From positions 1-64,000 of the forward strand of contig NZ_WBKI01000008.1 in the NCBI RefSeq assembly GCF_008830365.1: DNA of 64,000 bases. Reading direction: 5' to 3'. Below, in pieces: positions 43,868 to 56,572 of this stretch. The translations under genes were made by a program, and so were the position numbers. Position 1 is the stretch's first letter; every line of letters starts with the position of its first letter. Below the pieces are notes generated by a model. The model saw only the letters and a program-made list of their open reading frames with translations. It did no database searches and was not told the DNA's origin. The stretch is from Serratia proteamaculans. GTDB taxonomy: Bacteria; Pseudomonadota; Gammaproteobacteria; Enterobacterales; Enterobacteriaceae.

Positions 43868-44668
43868 TTATTCCAGAACGAAAGTGTCTCCCGTCGCCGG
43901 TGATATCATCTCTGGCAGCCACAGTCGTCCCCATGTGCCGGTACAATGGCATCCCATGATCTTATCCGGTTTTTGCTGACTCAGAAAATGCCTGACCTGC
44001 CATAACAGGCGGGGTGAGGCGCAGCGCAGGTGGAAACCGCCGATCAACGCATGGATCTTATTGACCCCGGTGATCTTTTGGCAATGACGCACGATGTTAA
44101 TGATCCCACGATGCCCACAGCCGGTAATAATAACCAGCCCACGATCGGACTTATAAATCAGCACACCCTCGTCGCTAACGTAATCCACCGCCTCCGTTTT
44201 GCCACTGATTACGCCATAGGCCTTTGGCTCGGCAACCGCGATTTCTCCGGACCAGATAAAACGTTCGCTGATATGCAGTGGTTCACTGCTGTACTCCATT
44301 TGATGCCGTGAGTAATCGATATCCAGCGATAATTTTTTGATTTTCCGGGTTTTACCCAGCAGTTTCACTGCCGAATAGCGTTCATTGGCGATGTGCGGAT
44401 GGCAGATGATACGGCTGTTATCGGCTAGCCATGGGACACCACCGCAGTGGTCATAATGGCCATGTGACAGCAGCGTCGCGGTTAGCCTGGACAGGTCGAC
44501 GCCCATCAGCTCTGCGTTATGCAGGAAACTGTCATCAGGGCCGGTATCGAACAAAACCGAGTCCGTTTCATCTTGTATCAACAGGCTTAGTCCGGCTTTC
44601 ACCCGCAGCGATGGGTCCACGCCGGCAGCGAGTCGATTTTCCAGTAACACCCTGAGGGTTAATGCCAT
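43868..44668 (-). CDS. Metallo-beta-lactamase-fold hydrolase (dihydropterin/RFAP synthase-like subgroup)
   Basis: 266 residues from the ATG at 44668, with AGGAAAG upstream; the 29 earlier in-frame codons do not look like the family. Zinc ligands SHGHYDH (His69, His71, Asp73, His74) are intact, followed by ITGCGHRGIINIV, IGGFHLR and MGCHCTG, the pattern of the MBL subgroup named for archaeal RFA-P synthase. The substrate is unknown. It lies between mnmE and the IucD-like gene on the same strand. Confidence 0.82.
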   Translation of the reverse strand: MALTLRVLLENRLAAGVDPSLRVKAGLSLLIQDETDSVLFDTGPDDSFLHNAELMGVDLSRLTATLLSHGHYDHCGGVPWLADNSRIICHPHIANERYSAVKLLGKTRKIKKLSLDIDYSRHQMEYSSEPLHISERFIWSGEIAVAEPKAYGVISGKTEAVDYVSDEGVLIYKSDRGLVIITGCGHRGIINIVRHCQKITGVNKIHALIGGFHLRCASPRLLWQVRHFLSQQKPDKIMGCHCTGTWGRLWLPEMISPATGDTFVLE

Positions 44669-44761
44669 ACTTGCTCTTTCCTGAGAGGGGATCCCTTGTC
44701 GCTCAGTATATCGCGTTGACCCTGAAGGTGCTGTGACCGGCCGCTCAGGCATCAATCACCG

Positions 44762-44787
44762 AGAGCAGGTAAAAATTTACCCGCTCT
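44762..44787 (-). terminator. Possible terminator after mnmE
   Basis: Arms AGAGCAGGTAAA (44762-44773) and TTTACCCGCTCT (44776-44787), one mismatch, 37 bases after the mnmE stop. There is no U-run on the minus strand, so this is only a candidate. Confidence 0.4.
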
Positions 44788-44823
44788 GGCGGAGAAAACC
44801 CGCTATCGGTGGTATTTGATGGC

Positions 44824-46188
44824 TTACTTGCCGATGCAGAAGCTGGAGAAGATGCGTCCCAGCAGGTCATCGGAGGTGAATTCGCCGGTGATTTCACTCA
44901 GCGCTTGCTGGGCCAGGCGTAATTCCTCGGCCAACAGCTCCCCCGCGTAAGCGCTCACTAACTGTTCTTTGCCCTCGACCAGATGCTGGGCCGCTTGTTC
45001 CAGCGCTTGCAGGTGGCGACGGCGGGCCAGGAAGCCACCCTCCATATTACTGGTGAAGCCCATGCTCTGCTTCAGGTGGTCGCGCAGCAGATCGATGCCC
45101 TCACCGGTACGCGCCGACAGGCGAATAAGTGAGTGACCATTTACTTCGGTCATACCCAGCGTTTCACCAGTGATGTCGGCTTTATTACGTACCACGGTGA
45201 TCGGCAGACGGTGCGGCAGACGAGCCATAAATTCTGGCCAAATCTCCGCCGGTTCGGTGGCCGCAGTGGTGGTGCCATCGACCATAAACAGCACGCGGTC
45301 GGCTTGTTCGATCTCATTCCACGCACGTTCGATGCCGATGCGCTCCACTTCGTCGATAGCTTCACGCAGGCCGGCGGTGTCGATGATGTGCAACGGCATG
45401 CCGTCGATGTGAATATGTTCGCGCAAAACGTCACGGGTCGTACCGGCGATATCGGTAACAATCGCGGCCTCACGGCCGGCTAATGCGTTCAGCAGGCTGG
45501 ATTTACCGGCATTTGGCCGTCCGGCGATCACCACCTTCATTCCTTCACGCAACAGGCTGCCCTGGCGCGCTTCGGCGCGTACGTTGTCCAGATCGGCCAT
45601 GACACCATTGAGCTGCGCTTCGATTTTACCGTCAGACAGGAAGTCGATTTCTTCATCGGGGAAGTCGATGGCCGCTTCTACGTAGATCCGCAGGTGAGTA
45701 AGTGCTTCCACAAGCTGGTGGATGCGGGTGGAAAAAGCTCCCTGCAGCGAGTTCATGGCTGAGCGGGCTGCCTGCTCGGAACTGGCGTCGATCAGGTCGG
45801 CAATCGCCTCGGCCTGTGCCAGATCCAGCTTGTCATTGAGGAACGCACGTTCGGAAAACTCGCCGGGCCGCGCGATACGCATGCCGGGAAGCGCCAGTAC
45901 GCGTTTGAGCAGCAGATCGAGGATCACCGGGCCGCCGTGGCCTTGCAGTTCCAGCACGTCTTCGCCGGTAAACGAATTGGGCCCCGGGAACCACAGCGCA
46001 ATGCCCTGATCGAGGGTCGCGCCCTCGGCATCACGGAATGGCAGGTAATCGGCGTAACGTGGCTTCGGTAGCTTACCGAGTAGGGCCTGGGCCACATCTT
46101 TGGTGCCACGGCCGGAAATACGCAGAATGCCGACGCCGCCGCGTCCCGGCGGAGTGGCTTGGGCTACGATGGTATCGGTGGTGCTCAT
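44824..46188 (-). CDS. mnmE: tRNA modification GTPase MnmE (TrmE)
   Basis: 454 residues from the ATG at 46188, equal to E. coli; ten upstream in-frame codons are excluded. N-terminal formyl-THF-binding domain ([22 protein letters not shown]), G domain with P-loop [14 protein letters not shown], switch region [10 protein letters not shown], and C-terminal FCIGK with the conserved cysteine. With MnmG (16052-17941) it forms the enzyme that modifies wobble uridine 34. It follows yidC across a terminator. Confidence 0.97.
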   Translation of the reverse strand: MSTTDTIVAQATPPGRGGVGILRISGRGTKDVAQALLGKLPKPRYADYLPFRDAEGATLDQGIALWFPGPNSFTGEDVLELQGHGGPVILDLLLKRVLALPGMRIARPGEFSERAFLNDKLDLAQAEAIADLIDASSEQAARSAMNSLQGAFSTRIHQLVEALTHLRIYVEAAIDFPDEEIDFLSDGKIEAQLNGVMADLDNVRAEARQGSLLREGMKVVIAGRPNAGKSSLLNALAGREAAIVTDIAGTTRDVLREHIHIDGMPLHIIDTAGLREAIDEVERIGIERAWNEIEQADRVLFMVDGTTTAATEPAEIWPEFMARLPHRLPITVVRNKADITGETLGMTEVNGHSLIRLSARTGEGIDLLRDHLKQSMGFTSNMEGGFLARRRHLQALEQAAQHLVEGKEQLVSAYAGELLAEELRLAQQALSEITGEFTSDDLLGRIFSSFCIGK

Positions 46189-46216
46189 AGTGACTCTCTC
46201 TGACAATTCAATATGC

Positions 46217-46241
46217 AAAAAGGCGGTCTTAATGACCGCCT
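46217..46241 (-). terminator. Terminator of yidC (rpmH-rnpA-yidD-yidC unit)
   Basis: On the minus strand AGGCGGTC / GACCGCCT arms (46221-46228 and 46234-46241) are followed by a run of five T (46221-46217). It separates yidC from mnmE. Confidence 0.85.
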
Positions 46242-46289
46242 CTTATCTATCGCTGCAAGGGTTCAGCGCGCCGAACCCCTACAATACGC

Positions 46290-47927
46290 TTAGGTCTTTT
46301 TCTTGTCGCGGCTGTGTAAGCCACGTTTTTCCAGGCCGCGGTAAATCAACTGCTGCTGGATGATGGTCACCAGGTTACTGACGATGTAGTACAGCACCAG
46401 ACCGGACGGGAACCACAGGAAGAACACTGTGAAGATCACCGGCATGAAGGTCATGATTTTCTGCTGCATCGGGTCCGTCACGGTGGTCGGCGACATCTTC
46501 TGGATGAAGAACATCGTCACGCCCATCAGGATTGGCAAGATGTAGTACGGGTCTTGCGCCGACAGGTCATGGATCCACAGGGCGAACGGCGCATGGCGCA
46601 GCTCAACCGAGCCCATCAACATGTAGTACAGCGCCAGGAAGATTGGCATCTGGATAACCAGCGGCAGACAACCCCCCAACGGATTCACTTTCTCAGACTT
46701 GTACAGCGCCATCATCTCTTGGCTCATGCGCTGTTTGTCATCACCGATACGCTCACGCATCGCCTGCAGTTTTGGCTGCAGCATGCGCATTTTCGCCATC
46801 GAGGTGTACTGCGCTTTGGTCAGCGGGTACATGATGCCACGCACGATGAAGGTGATGATGATAATTGAGAAGCCCCAGTTACCGATAAAGCCGTGGATGA
46901 ACTTCAGCAGTTTGAACAGCGGCTGGGAGATGAACCACAACCAACCGTAATCCACGGTCAGGTCCAGATGCGGCGCCAGTTGGGCCATCTGATCCTGCAG
47001 CTCCGGGCCAACCCACAGGGTCGCGTTCAGTTGCTGCTGCGCACCAGGCTGCACTACTACCGGAGTAGATTTGAAGCCGATGGTGGACAGGTTGTCGCCA
47101 GGCTTGGCGGTATAGAAGGTATTGCTACCCTGAGTTGCCGGTACCCAGGCGGTGGCGAAGTATTGTTGCAGCATCGCAACCCAACCGCCCTGCGTGGTCA
47201 CACTCAGGTTCTCGTCCTTATCGAACGCATACTTCTGATATTTGTCATCGCTGGAAGAGTACGCCGCGCCACGGAAGGTGTGCAGGGCGAAGTTGTTGCT
47301 GCCGGTGTCACGGTGCTTAGGCAGCTCGGTGGTCTGCTTCAGTTGGCCGAACAGGGTCAGTTCCAGCGGAGTGGTGCTTTTGTTGTCGACGTTGTAGTCA
47401 ACGCCAACCGCGTAATGGTTACGCTTGAGCACGAAAGTCTTGGTGTAGATGGCACCGTCTTTACCGGTAAAGGTCAGCGGAATGCGCAGCTCTTCCTGGC
47501 CTTCCGGCAGGGTATAGCTGTCCTGCGCCGCCTGGAACAGAGGACGTTCGCCGTTTGCCGGGTTATCCGGACCGTTTCTGCCGGTCAGGCCGCTTTGCGC
47601 CTGATAAACAAATGACGGTGTGGTTTCCAGCAATTGGAATGGCGTCGATGAACCCAGAGTGTCCGGGTAGGCCAACAGTTTAGCCTGCTCGATATCACCA
47701 CCACGGGTGTTGATGGTCAGCGACAGCACGTCAGTGTTAACGGTAATCAGTTTACCCTGGCCACTGGCTGGAACTGCTGAGCTTGCGGCATCACCGGTAG
47801 CAGTGTTCGAAGTCTGTTGCGTGGTCTGCGCGACTGGTTGCGGAGCATTGTCCGTTTGCCAGGCTTGCCAGATCATGAAAGACACGAACAGCAGAGCGAT
47901 GAGGAGAAGATTGCGTTGCGAATCCAT
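46290..47927 (-). CDS. yidC: Membrane protein insertase YidC (Oxa1 family)
   Basis: 545 residues (E. coli 548). An N-terminal signal-anchor helix ([18 protein letters not shown]), a large periplasmic beta-supersandwich domain (about 50-330), then the five-helix insertase core with [20 protein letters not shown], the hydrophilic-groove arginine there, and [21 protein letters not shown]. It inserts Fo subunits such as AtpE. Two bases after yidD. Confidence 0.97.
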   Translation of the reverse strand: MDSQRNLLLIALLFVSFMIWQAWQTDNAPQPVAQTTQQTSNTATGDAASSAVPASGQGKLITVNTDVLSLTINTRGGDIEQAKLLAYPDTLGSSTPFQLLETTPSFVYQAQSGLTGRNGPDNPANGERPLFQAAQDSYTLPEGQEELRIPLTFTGKDGAIYTKTFVLKRNHYAVGVDYNVDNKSTTPLELTLFGQLKQTTELPKHRDTGSNNFALHTFRGAAYSSSDDKYQKYAFDKDENLSVTTQGGWVAMLQQYFATAWVPATQGSNTFYTAKPGDNLSTIGFKSTPVVVQPGAQQQLNATLWVGPELQDQMAQLAPHLDLTVDYGWLWFISQPLFKLLKFIHGFIGNWGFSIIIITFIVRGIMYPLTKAQYTSMAKMRMLQPKLQAMRERIGDDKQRMSQEMMALYKSEKVNPLGGCLPLVIQMPIFLALYYMLMGSVELRHAPFALWIHDLSAQDPYYILPILMGVTMFFIQKMSPTTVTDPMQQKIMTFMPVIFTVFFLWFPSGLVLYYIVSNLVTIIQQQLIYRGLEKRGLHSRDKKKT

Positions 47928-47929
47928 CG

Positions 47930-48187
47930 TTAGTGTTCTCTGTTATCGTCGGGTTTCGGCGGCACGGGATCATCGCCACCTGGGTTCAAGGGGTGGCATT
48001 TTAATACGCGTTTCAATGCTAACCAACTGCCTTTTATCATGCCAAACCTGCTTAATGCCTCAATTGCGTAATGAGAGCATGTCGGCTGGAAGCGACAACG
48101 AGGCCCAAGCAGCGGACTGATGACGAGCTGGTAAGCCCGCACCAGCCCGATCAGGATGCGGGAGCCTGGCGACAGTGGCGACGCCAT
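47930..48187 (-). CDS. yidD: Membrane protein insertion efficiency factor YidD
   Basis: 85 residues. The family core [32 protein letters not shown] with its Cys pair and [12 protein letters not shown] are present. An amphipathic N-terminal helix is thought to sit on the inner membrane and assist YidC. Its start overlaps rnpA by 37 bases in another frame, which implies translational coupling. Confidence 0.94.
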   Translation of the reverse strand: MASPLSPGSRILIGLVRAYQLVISPLLGPRCRFQPTCSHYAIEALSRFGMIKGSWLALKRVLKCHPLNPGGDDPVPPKPDDNREH

Positions 48188-48510
48188 AATTTTTCCAAAG
48201 CTTCCGTCAGCGCGCGGTTATCCAAATCCGCTATCCCTTTTTTGGCCACCACGACAAAATCCATCGCCGGTAACTCGTGCTGAAGTAAACGGAAGCTTTC
48301 GCGGGTTAGGCGTTTGATCCGGTTGCGTTCATGCGCGCGTTTGACGTGTTTTTTGGCGACGGTAAGACCGATGCGGGGATGCCCCAGCTGGTTCAGGCGG
48401 CCGAGGATGGTGATTTGCGGCGTGCCAGCCCGTTGTGGCTGCTGGAAGACGAAAGTGAAGTGAGTGGGAGTTAACAAACGTAACTCCCTGGGAAAAGCGA
48501 GCTTAACCAC
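48151..48510 (-). CDS. rnpA: Ribonuclease P protein component RnpA
   Basis: 119 residues with a GTG start, as in E. coli. Basic protein with the RNR signature [16 protein letters not shown] and N-terminal [22 protein letters not shown]. It binds M1 RNA and assists tRNA 5' processing. It starts 18 bases after rpmH and overlaps yidD. Confidence 0.95.
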   Translation of the reverse strand: MVKLAFPRELRLLTPTHFTFVFQQPQRAGTPQITILGRLNQLGHPRIGLTVAKKHVKRAHERNRIKRLTRESFRLLQHELPAMDFVVVAKKGIADLDNRALTEALEKLWRRHCRQAPAS

Positions 48511-48528
48511 TCAGCGGGTTAGCTTTTA

Positions 48529-48681
<153 letters not shown>

Positions 48682-48933
48682 CTAAACTTAAAATAATTAC
48701 TGATCAGTAAACGCGTTTGGCTATTCGGCGTGAAGACGACCGACGCCTCAATCGCAATATATAAAGAGGCGGGATTGTAATAATTGTACAGTCCTGAGTC
48801 AATTCACATTGCGCTAGCCTACCTGGTTGTCTGCCAATTCGGAGTAAAATCCGGTATTGGCCCGTGGTCACCGCAGAATCCTGTCTGGTTAATGACACAC
48901 CATTTAGGAACCAGGTACACACGTAGGGCGAAG

Positions 48934-48961
48934 ATTATACGGACTCGGAGGTAAATCGCAA
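48934..48961 (-). promoter_or_regulatory. rpmH promoter
   Basis: On the minus strand: TTGCGA (48956-48961), a 16-base spacer, and perfect TATAAT (48934-48939), giving a leader of about 260 bases before rpmH. A GATC overlaps the region just upstream. Confidence 0.7.
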
Positions 48962-49351
48962 GGATCCCGATGCGATCCTTCGGGGGAAAAGCAAGGATCT
49001 TGCGTGGATAACAGGGTATAACCGGTTGACAATGTAAAAAATCCCTTTCCCCACGCGGGATTTTGCCTGCAATTTAACGAGGCTGGTGAAAAGATCGCCG
49101 CAGGCCGGGGCCTGTGGATAAAATGGATCTAATCTGTGATGAAGGGGAGGATCTCTTGCGCAGATTGCGCTATGATCCGTCATTCCGATCGCGATCTCTC
49201 AAGCGGGGATCGTGAGGGACATAAACCGTGAAAGGCGGTTCGCATCCCCCACAGGCAAACAGCCGATGCCGGGTATGTGTCAAAAATCATGAGTTATAAA
49301 AAATTAGCCTGATTCTTTTCTTTTATTGATCTTGTTCGAGTGGAGTCCGCC
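48962..49351 (+). promoter_or_regulatory. dnaA regulatory region with DnaA boxes and GATC cluster
   Basis: The rpmH-dnaA gap is 682 bases without a gene. A perfect DnaA box TTATCCACA lies on the minus strand at 49113-49121 and a one-mismatch box (TTATCCACG) at 49013-49021. About ten GATC sites fall between 48960 and 49210, so Dam methylation and SeqA should gate dnaA expression after initiation, with DnaA autorepression. A possible -10 TATGAT is at 49171-49176, but no good -35 is seen. Two copies of GCAAGGATC occur (48959 and 49001). The part 48670-48930 shows nothing clear besides the rpmH leader. Confidence 0.75.
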
Positions 49352-50743
49352 GTGTCACTTTCGCTTTGGCAGCAGTGTCTTGCCCGATTGCAGGATGAGT
49401 TACCTGCCACAGAATTTAGTATGTGGATACGCCCATTGCAGGCGGAACTGAGTGACAACACCCTGGCGCTTTATGCGCCCAATCGTTTTGTGCTGGATTG
49501 GGTTCGCGATAAATACTTAAACAATATCAATGGTCTGTTGAATGATTTCTGCGGTACGGATGCCCCATTACTGCGTTTTGAAGTGGGTAGCAAACCGCTC
49601 TCCCAAATCATCAGCCAGACCGTTACTGCCAGCGTTAGCGCACCCAGCGCGCCAATAGTACGCGTCGCGGCACCTTCGCGCCCAAGCTGGGACAACGCGG
49701 CACCGCAGCCTGAACTTTCTTACCGCTCCAACGTTAACCCAAAGCATACCTTTGATAACTTTGTAGAGGGTAAATCCAACCAATTGGCGCGCGCGGCGGC
49801 CCGCCAGGTGGCGGATAATCCGGGCGGAGCCTATAACCCGTTGTTCCTTTATGGCGGTACCGGTTTGGGTAAAACTCACCTGTTACATGCGGTGGGCAAC
49901 GGCATCATGGCACGCAAGGCCAACGCCAAAGTGGTCTATATGCACTCGGAACGCTTTGTGCAGGACATGGTCAAAGCCCTGCAGAACAATGCCATTGAAG
50001 AATTTAAGCGTTACTACCGTTCGGTCGATGCGCTGCTGATCGATGACATACAATTTTTTGCCAATAAAGAGCGTTCGCAGGAAGAGTTCTTCCATACCTT
50101 TAACGCCCTGTTGGAAGGCAATCAGCAGATTATCCTGACCTCCGACCGTTATCCAAAAGAGATAAACGGGGTGGAAGATCGTCTGAAATCCCGCTTCGGT
50201 TGGGGGCTGACGGTAGCGATCGAACCGCCGGAGCTGGAAACGCGCGTAGCGATCCTGATGAAAAAGGCCGACGAGAACAATATTCGTCTGCCGGGCGAAG
50301 TGGCGTTCTTTATCGCCAAGCGCCTGCGTTCCAACGTACGTGAGCTCGAAGGGGCGCTGAACCGCGTGATCGCCAACGCAAACTTTACCGGCCGTGCCAT
50401 TACCATTGATTTCGTGCGTGAAGCGCTGCGTGATCTACTGGCGCTGCAGGAAAAGCTGGTCACCATCGATAATATTCAAAAGACGGTGGCGGAATACTAT
50501 AAAATTAAAATCGCTGATTTGTTGTCCAAGCGGCGTTCGCGTTCCGTTGCTCGTCCGCGCCAAATGGCGATGGCGCTGGCAAAAGAACTCACCAACCACA
50601 GCCTGCCAGAAATCGGCGATGCGTTTGGTGGCCGCGACCATACCACGGTGTTGCACGCCTGCCGGAAGATTGAGCAGTTACGTGAAGAAAGTCACGACAT
50701 CAAAGAAGATTTCTCCAATTTAATCAGAACATTATCTTCCTAG
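49352..50743 (+). CDS. dnaA: Chromosomal replication initiator DnaA
   Basis: 463 residues from the GTG at 49352, which is the E. coli-type start ([21 protein letters not shown] follows); four upstream codons are excluded. Domain I (1-90) is conserved, the domain II linker (about 90-130) diverges, the AAA+ domain has Walker [10 protein letters not shown] and Walker [10 protein letters not shown], and domain IV binds DnaA boxes ([19 protein letters not shown]). First gene of dnaA-dnaN-recF-gyrB; dnaN begins 4 bases later. Confidence 0.97.
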   Translation: MSLSLWQQCLARLQDELPATEFSMWIRPLQAELSDNTLALYAPNRFVLDWVRDKYLNNINGLLNDFCGTDAPLLRFEVGSKPLSQIISQTVTASVSAPSAPIVRVAAPSRPSWDNAAPQPELSYRSNVNPKHTFDNFVEGKSNQLARAAARQVADNPGGAYNPLFLYGGTGLGKTHLLHAVGNGIMARKANAKVVYMHSERFVQDMVKALQNNAIEEFKRYYRSVDALLIDDIQFFANKERSQEEFFHTFNALLEGNQQIILTSDRYPKEINGVEDRLKSRFGWGLTVAIEPPELETRVAILMKKADENNIRLPGEVAFFIAKRLRSNVRELEGALNRVIANANFTGRAITIDFVREALRDLLALQEKLVTIDNIQKTVAEYYKIKIADLLSKRRSRSVARPRQMAMALAKELTNHSLPEIGDAFGGRDHTTVLHACRKIEQLREESHDIKEDFSNLIRTLSS

Positions 50744-50747
50744 CGCT

Positions 50748-51848
50748 ATGAAATTTATCGTTGAACGTGAGCATCTGCTAAAACCGCTGCAACAGGTGAG
50801 CAGCCCGCTGGGCGGCCGCCCAACACTGCCAATTCTGGGTAACCTGCTGCTGCAGGTGACGGAAGGCTCCCTGCTGTTGACCGGTACCGATCTGGAGATG
50901 GAGATGGTGGCGCGCGTTGCCCTGTCCCAACCCCATGAAGTGGGCGCGACTACCGTCCCCGCGCGTAAACTCTTTGATATCTGCCGTGGCTTGCCTGAAG
51001 GGGCCGAGATCACTGTAACGTTGGAAGGCGAGCGTATGCTGGTGCGTTCCGGCCGCAGTCGCTTCTCTCTCTCTACGTTGCCCGCGGTAGATTTCCCGAA
51101 CCTGGACGACTGGCAGAGTGAAGTTGAATTTTCTTTGCCGCAGGCGACGTTGAAGCGCCTGATCGAAGCCACGCAGTTCTCGATGGCTCATCAGGATGTG
51201 CGTTACTACTTAAACGGCATGCTGTTTGAAACCGAAGGTGAAGAGCTGCGTACCGTGGCGACCGATGGTCACCGTCTGGCGGTGTGTTCGATGTCGATCG
51301 GTCAGCAATTGCCGTCGCATTCGGTGATCGTGCCGCGTAAAGGGGTAATGGAACTGGTGCGTCTGCTGGACGGCGGCGATACGCTGCTGCAATTGCAGAT
51401 CGGCAGTAACAACATCCGCGCCCACGTCGGTGACTTTATCTTCACTTCCAAGCTGGTTGACGGTCGTTTCCCTGATTATCGTCGCGTATTGCCGAAGAAT
51501 CCGGACAAAACGTTGGAAGCCGGTTGCGATCTGCTCAAGCAGGCATTTGCTCGCGCGGCCATTTTGTCGAACGAAAAGTTCCGTGGCGTGCGGCTGTATG
51601 TCAGCCAAAACCAGCTCAAGATCACCGCCAACAACCCTGAACAGGAAGAAGCGGAAGAGATCCTCGATGTCAGCTACGACGGCACCGAGATGGAGATTGG
51701 TTTTAACGTCAGTTACGTGCTGGATGTATTGAACGCGCTCAAGTGTGAAGATGTGCGCCTGCTGCTGACCGACTCGGTTTCCAGCGTGCAGATCGAAGAC
51801 GGTGCCAGTAAGTCTGCTGCCTACGTCGTCATGCCAATGCGGTTGTAG
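50748..51848 (+). CDS. dnaN: DNA polymerase III beta sliding clamp
   Basis: 366 residues, equal to E. coli. Three similar domains of about 120 residues; MKFIVEREHLLKPLQQV and the C-terminal AAYVVMPMRL are family ends, the latter lining the partner-binding cleft. It dimerises as a ring on DNA. The usual tight junction with recF is opened here by a 102-base gap holding a repeat. Confidence 0.97.
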   Translation: MKFIVEREHLLKPLQQVSSPLGGRPTLPILGNLLLQVTEGSLLLTGTDLEMEMVARVALSQPHEVGATTVPARKLFDICRGLPEGAEITVTLEGERMLVRSGRSRFSLSTLPAVDFPNLDDWQSEVEFSLPQATLKRLIEATQFSMAHQDVRYYLNGMLFETEGEELRTVATDGHRLAVCSMSIGQQLPSHSVIVPRKGVMELVRLLDGGDTLLQLQIGSNNIRAHVGDFIFTSKLVDGRFPDYRRVLPKNPDKTLEAGCDLLKQAFARAAILSNEKFRGVRLYVSQNQLKITANNPEQEEAEEILDVSYDGTEMEIGFNVSYVLDVLNALKCEDVRLLLTDSVSSVQIEDGASKSAAYVVMPMRL

Positions 51849-51851
51849 TTC

Positions 51852-51910
51852 ATACCCGTCGTCTTTCAAGTTGCAGCGTTGCTGGCTGCAACTTGAAATC
51901 CATAGGGTAT
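51852..51910. repeat. Short palindromic repeat between dnaN and recF (internally deleted copy)
   Basis: Perfect 14-base arms TTTCAAGTTGCAGC (51864-51877) and GCTGCAACTTGAAA (51885-51898) around a 7-base loop, nested in outer ATACCC (51852-51857) / GGGTAT (51905-51910). Its end GCAGCGTTGCTGGCTGC matches the end of the 99-bp elements, so it looks like a short derivative that lost the central CCCAG/CTTAG part. It sits inside an operon and would form a strong RNA stem upstream of recF. Confidence 0.8.
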
Positions 51911-51950
51911 ATAAGGTTGGATAACTTACCGTCATGGGTAAAGAGATTGC

Positions 51951-53036
51951 ATGGCTCTGACGCGTTTACTGATTAAAGATTTTCGCAATATAGAAGATGC
52001 AGATTTGGCGCTGGCGCCGGGATTCAACTTCCTGGTGGGGCCCAATGGCAGCGGAAAGACCAGCGTGCTTGAGGCGGTTTACACCCTCGGGCACGGGCGG
52101 GCTTTTCGCAGCCTGCAGGCCGGTCGGGTGATCCGCCACGACCAGCCGGAGTTTATTTTGCACGGCCGTATTGACGGTGCAGAACGTGAAATATCCGTAG
52201 GATTAAGCAAGAGCCGTCAAGGGGACAGCAAGGTACGTATCGATGGCAGCGACGGCCACAAAGTGGCTGAACTGGCGCAGCTATTGCCGATGCAACTGAT
52301 TACCCCCGAAGGTTTTACCCTGCTAAACGGTGGGCCGAAATTCCGGCGCGCCTTCCTGGACTGGGGCTGTTTTCATAACGAACCCGGTTTTTTCACCGCC
52401 TGGAGCAACCTGAAACGGTTACTGAAGCAGCGCAATGCCGCGCTGCGCCAGGTCAGTCGCTATGCGCAGATCCGCGCCTGGGATCAGGAACTGATCCCCT
52501 TGGCCGAGCGTATCAGCGAGTGGCGGGCAGCTTACAGCGACGCGATTGCCGCGGATATTACCGCGACATGCGCGCAGTTTTTGCCCGAATTTGCCCTGAG
52601 TTTCTCTTTCCAGCGTGGCTGGGACAAAGAGAGCGACTACGGAGAGCTGCTGGAGCGCCAGTTTGAGCGTGACAGGGCGTTAACCTATACCGCGGTGGGG
52701 CCGCATAAGGCGGACTTCCGCATCCGTGCCGACGGCACGCCGGTAGAGGATTTGTTATCGCGCGGTCAGCTTAAACTGCTGATGTGCGCGTTGCGCTTAG
52801 CGCAGGGTGAGTTTCTCACCCGGCAGAGCGGGCGGCGTTGCCTGTATCTGATTGATGATTTTGCCTCCGAGCTGGACACCGGCCGTCGCCGGTTACTGGC
52901 CGATCGCCTGAAAGCCACCCAGGCCCAGGTCTTTGTCAGTGCCGTCAGCGCTGAACAAGTGACCGATATGGCCGGTGAAAAGGGCAAGATGTTCCGCGTG
53001 GAACAAGGTAAAATAGAGGTTCAACCACAGGACTAA
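51951..53036 (+). CDS. recF: DNA repair and gap-binding protein RecF
   Basis: 361 residues. SMC-like ATPase: Walker [10 protein letters not shown] (about 30-38), signature [10 protein letters not shown] and Walker [13 protein letters not shown]. It helps load RecA at gaps with RecO/RecR. GTAAAGAG serves as a modest ribosome-binding site. It is 18 bases before gyrB. Confidence 0.96.
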   Translation: MALTRLLIKDFRNIEDADLALAPGFNFLVGPNGSGKTSVLEAVYTLGHGRAFRSLQAGRVIRHDQPEFILHGRIDGAEREISVGLSKSRQGDSKVRIDGSDGHKVAELAQLLPMQLITPEGFTLLNGGPKFRRAFLDWGCFHNEPGFFTAWSNLKRLLKQRNAALRQVSRYAQIRAWDQELIPLAERISEWRAAYSDAIAADITATCAQFLPEFALSFSFQRGWDKESDYGELLERQFERDRALTYTAVGPHKADFRIRADGTPVEDLLSRGQLKLLMCALRLAQGEFLTRQSGRRCLYLIDDFASELDTGRRRLLADRLKATQAQVFVSAVSAEQVTDMAGEKGKMFRVEQGKIEVQPQD

Positions 53037-55469
<2,433 letters not shown>

Positions 55470-55489
55470 CCTCTTTCTCCCCAAAATAA

Positions 55490-55588
55490 TTCAGGTTGCA
55501 TCAAGGCGGCAACTGAGCGAATCCCCAGGAGCTTAGATAACTAAGTGACTGGGGTGAGTCAAGGCAGCCAACAAAGAGGCAGCCTGAA
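55490..55588. repeat. 99-bp imperfect-palindrome repeat, copy 2 (after gyrB)
   Basis: Terminal arms TTCAGGTTGC (55490-55499) / GCAGCCTGAA (55579-55588), inner arms CCCCAG (55523-55528) / CTGGGG (55549-55554), apex CTTAG-ATAA-CTAAG (55532-55545). Same length and gapless alignment to 27993-28091. The inner arm differs from that copy by a C-to-T change matched by G-to-A on the other arm, so the stem is kept. It lies 21 bases after the gyrB stop and before the terminator. Confidence 0.85.
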
Positions 55589-55605
55589 GTATGATGGGGG
55601 CATTG

Positions 55606-55640
55606 AAAATCCGCGCCGGGAAACTTGCGCGGATTTTTTT
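55606..55640 (+). terminator. Terminator of the dnaA-gyrB operon
   Basis: Arms AAAATCCGCGC (55606-55616) and GCGCGGATTTT (55627-55637), ten-base loop, then a T-run to 55640. Confidence 0.9.
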
Positions 55641-55711
55641 ACGCCTTTTTTGGCGCTGACATTCCGGGCTGAAACGCGTTAGCATGGGGAAAACCACTGG
55701 GAGAGGCTCTA

Positions 55712-56527
55712 ATGGCTATTGAATTGATTGCGATTGATATGGACGGCACGCTGCTCAATCCGCAGCACCAGATTACGCCGGCGGTAAAGCAGGCGATCGT
55801 CGAGGCACGCCGCAAAGGGGTGCATGTGGTGCTGGCCACCGGGCGGCCTTACGTCGGCGTGCAGGATTATCTGCGTCAGTTGGATATTCAGGGCCCCGGT
55901 GATTTCTGTATTACCTATAACGGTGCACTGGTTTTACAGGCGGCAGACGGCGCCTGCATCCTGCAGGAAACACTGGGTTTTGAGGATTACCTGCACTTCG
56001 AGAAGATGGCTCGCGAGTTTGGCGTCCATTTCCAGGCGTTTGATTTCGATACCCTGTATACCCCGAACAAGGATATCGGCAAATACACCGTACATGAGTC
56101 TGAGATGACCGGTATTCCGCTGAAATACCGCAGCGTGGAAGAGATGGATCCTTCGATTCGTTTCCCGAAAGTGATGATGATCGACGAACCGGAACTGTTG
56201 GATCGCGCTATCGCTCGCATCCCGGCAGAAACGCGGGAACGTTACACCATCCTGAAAAGCGCGCCTTATTACCTGGAAATCTTGCACCAGAAAGTGGATA
56301 AGGGGGCTGGGGTGAAAATGCTGGCCGATCATCTCGGTATTGCGCGTGAAAATGTGATGACGTTGGGCGATCAGGCCAACGACACGGCGATGATTGAGTA
56401 TGCTGGGTTGGGCGTGGCAATGGGTAATGCTATCCCAGAACTGAAAGCGGTAGCACAGTACGTTACCACTACCAACACTGAAGACGGTGTAGCACGCGCC
56501 ATCGAGAAATTTGTGCTGAATGCCTGA
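55712..56527 (+). CDS. yidA: Sugar phosphatase YidA (HAD IIB / Cof family)
   Basis: 271 residues (E. coli 270). Motif I IAIDMDGTLLNP with nucleophile Asp, motif II TGRPY, lysine in LEILHQKVDKGAG and motif IV GDQANDTAMIEYAG. A C2-type alpha/beta cap lies between. E. coli YidA dephosphorylates several sugar phosphates, including alpha-glucose 1-phosphate. GAGAGG precedes the start. Confidence 0.93.
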   Translation: MAIELIAIDMDGTLLNPQHQITPAVKQAIVEARRKGVHVVLATGRPYVGVQDYLRQLDIQGPGDFCITYNGALVLQAADGACILQETLGFEDYLHFEKMAREFGVHFQAFDFDTLYTPNKDIGKYTVHESEMTGIPLKYRSVEEMDPSIRFPKVMMIDEPELLDRAIARIPAETRERYTILKSAPYYLEILHQKVDKGAGVKMLADHLGIARENVMTLGDQANDTAMIEYAGLGVAMGNAIPELKAVAQYVTTTNTEDGVARAIEKFVLNA

Positions 56528-56542
56528 TAGTATTTTGCCTCC

Positions 56543-56564
56543 AAGGGGCGCAGCCGCGCCCCTT
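56543..56564. terminator. Terminator between convergent yidA and the 56573 gene
   Basis: Nine-base arms AAGGGGCGC (56543-56551) and GCGCCCCTT (56556-56564). T-runs are short on both strands. It lies between the two stop codons. Confidence 0.65.
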
Positions 56565-56572
56565 TAAGCCGC

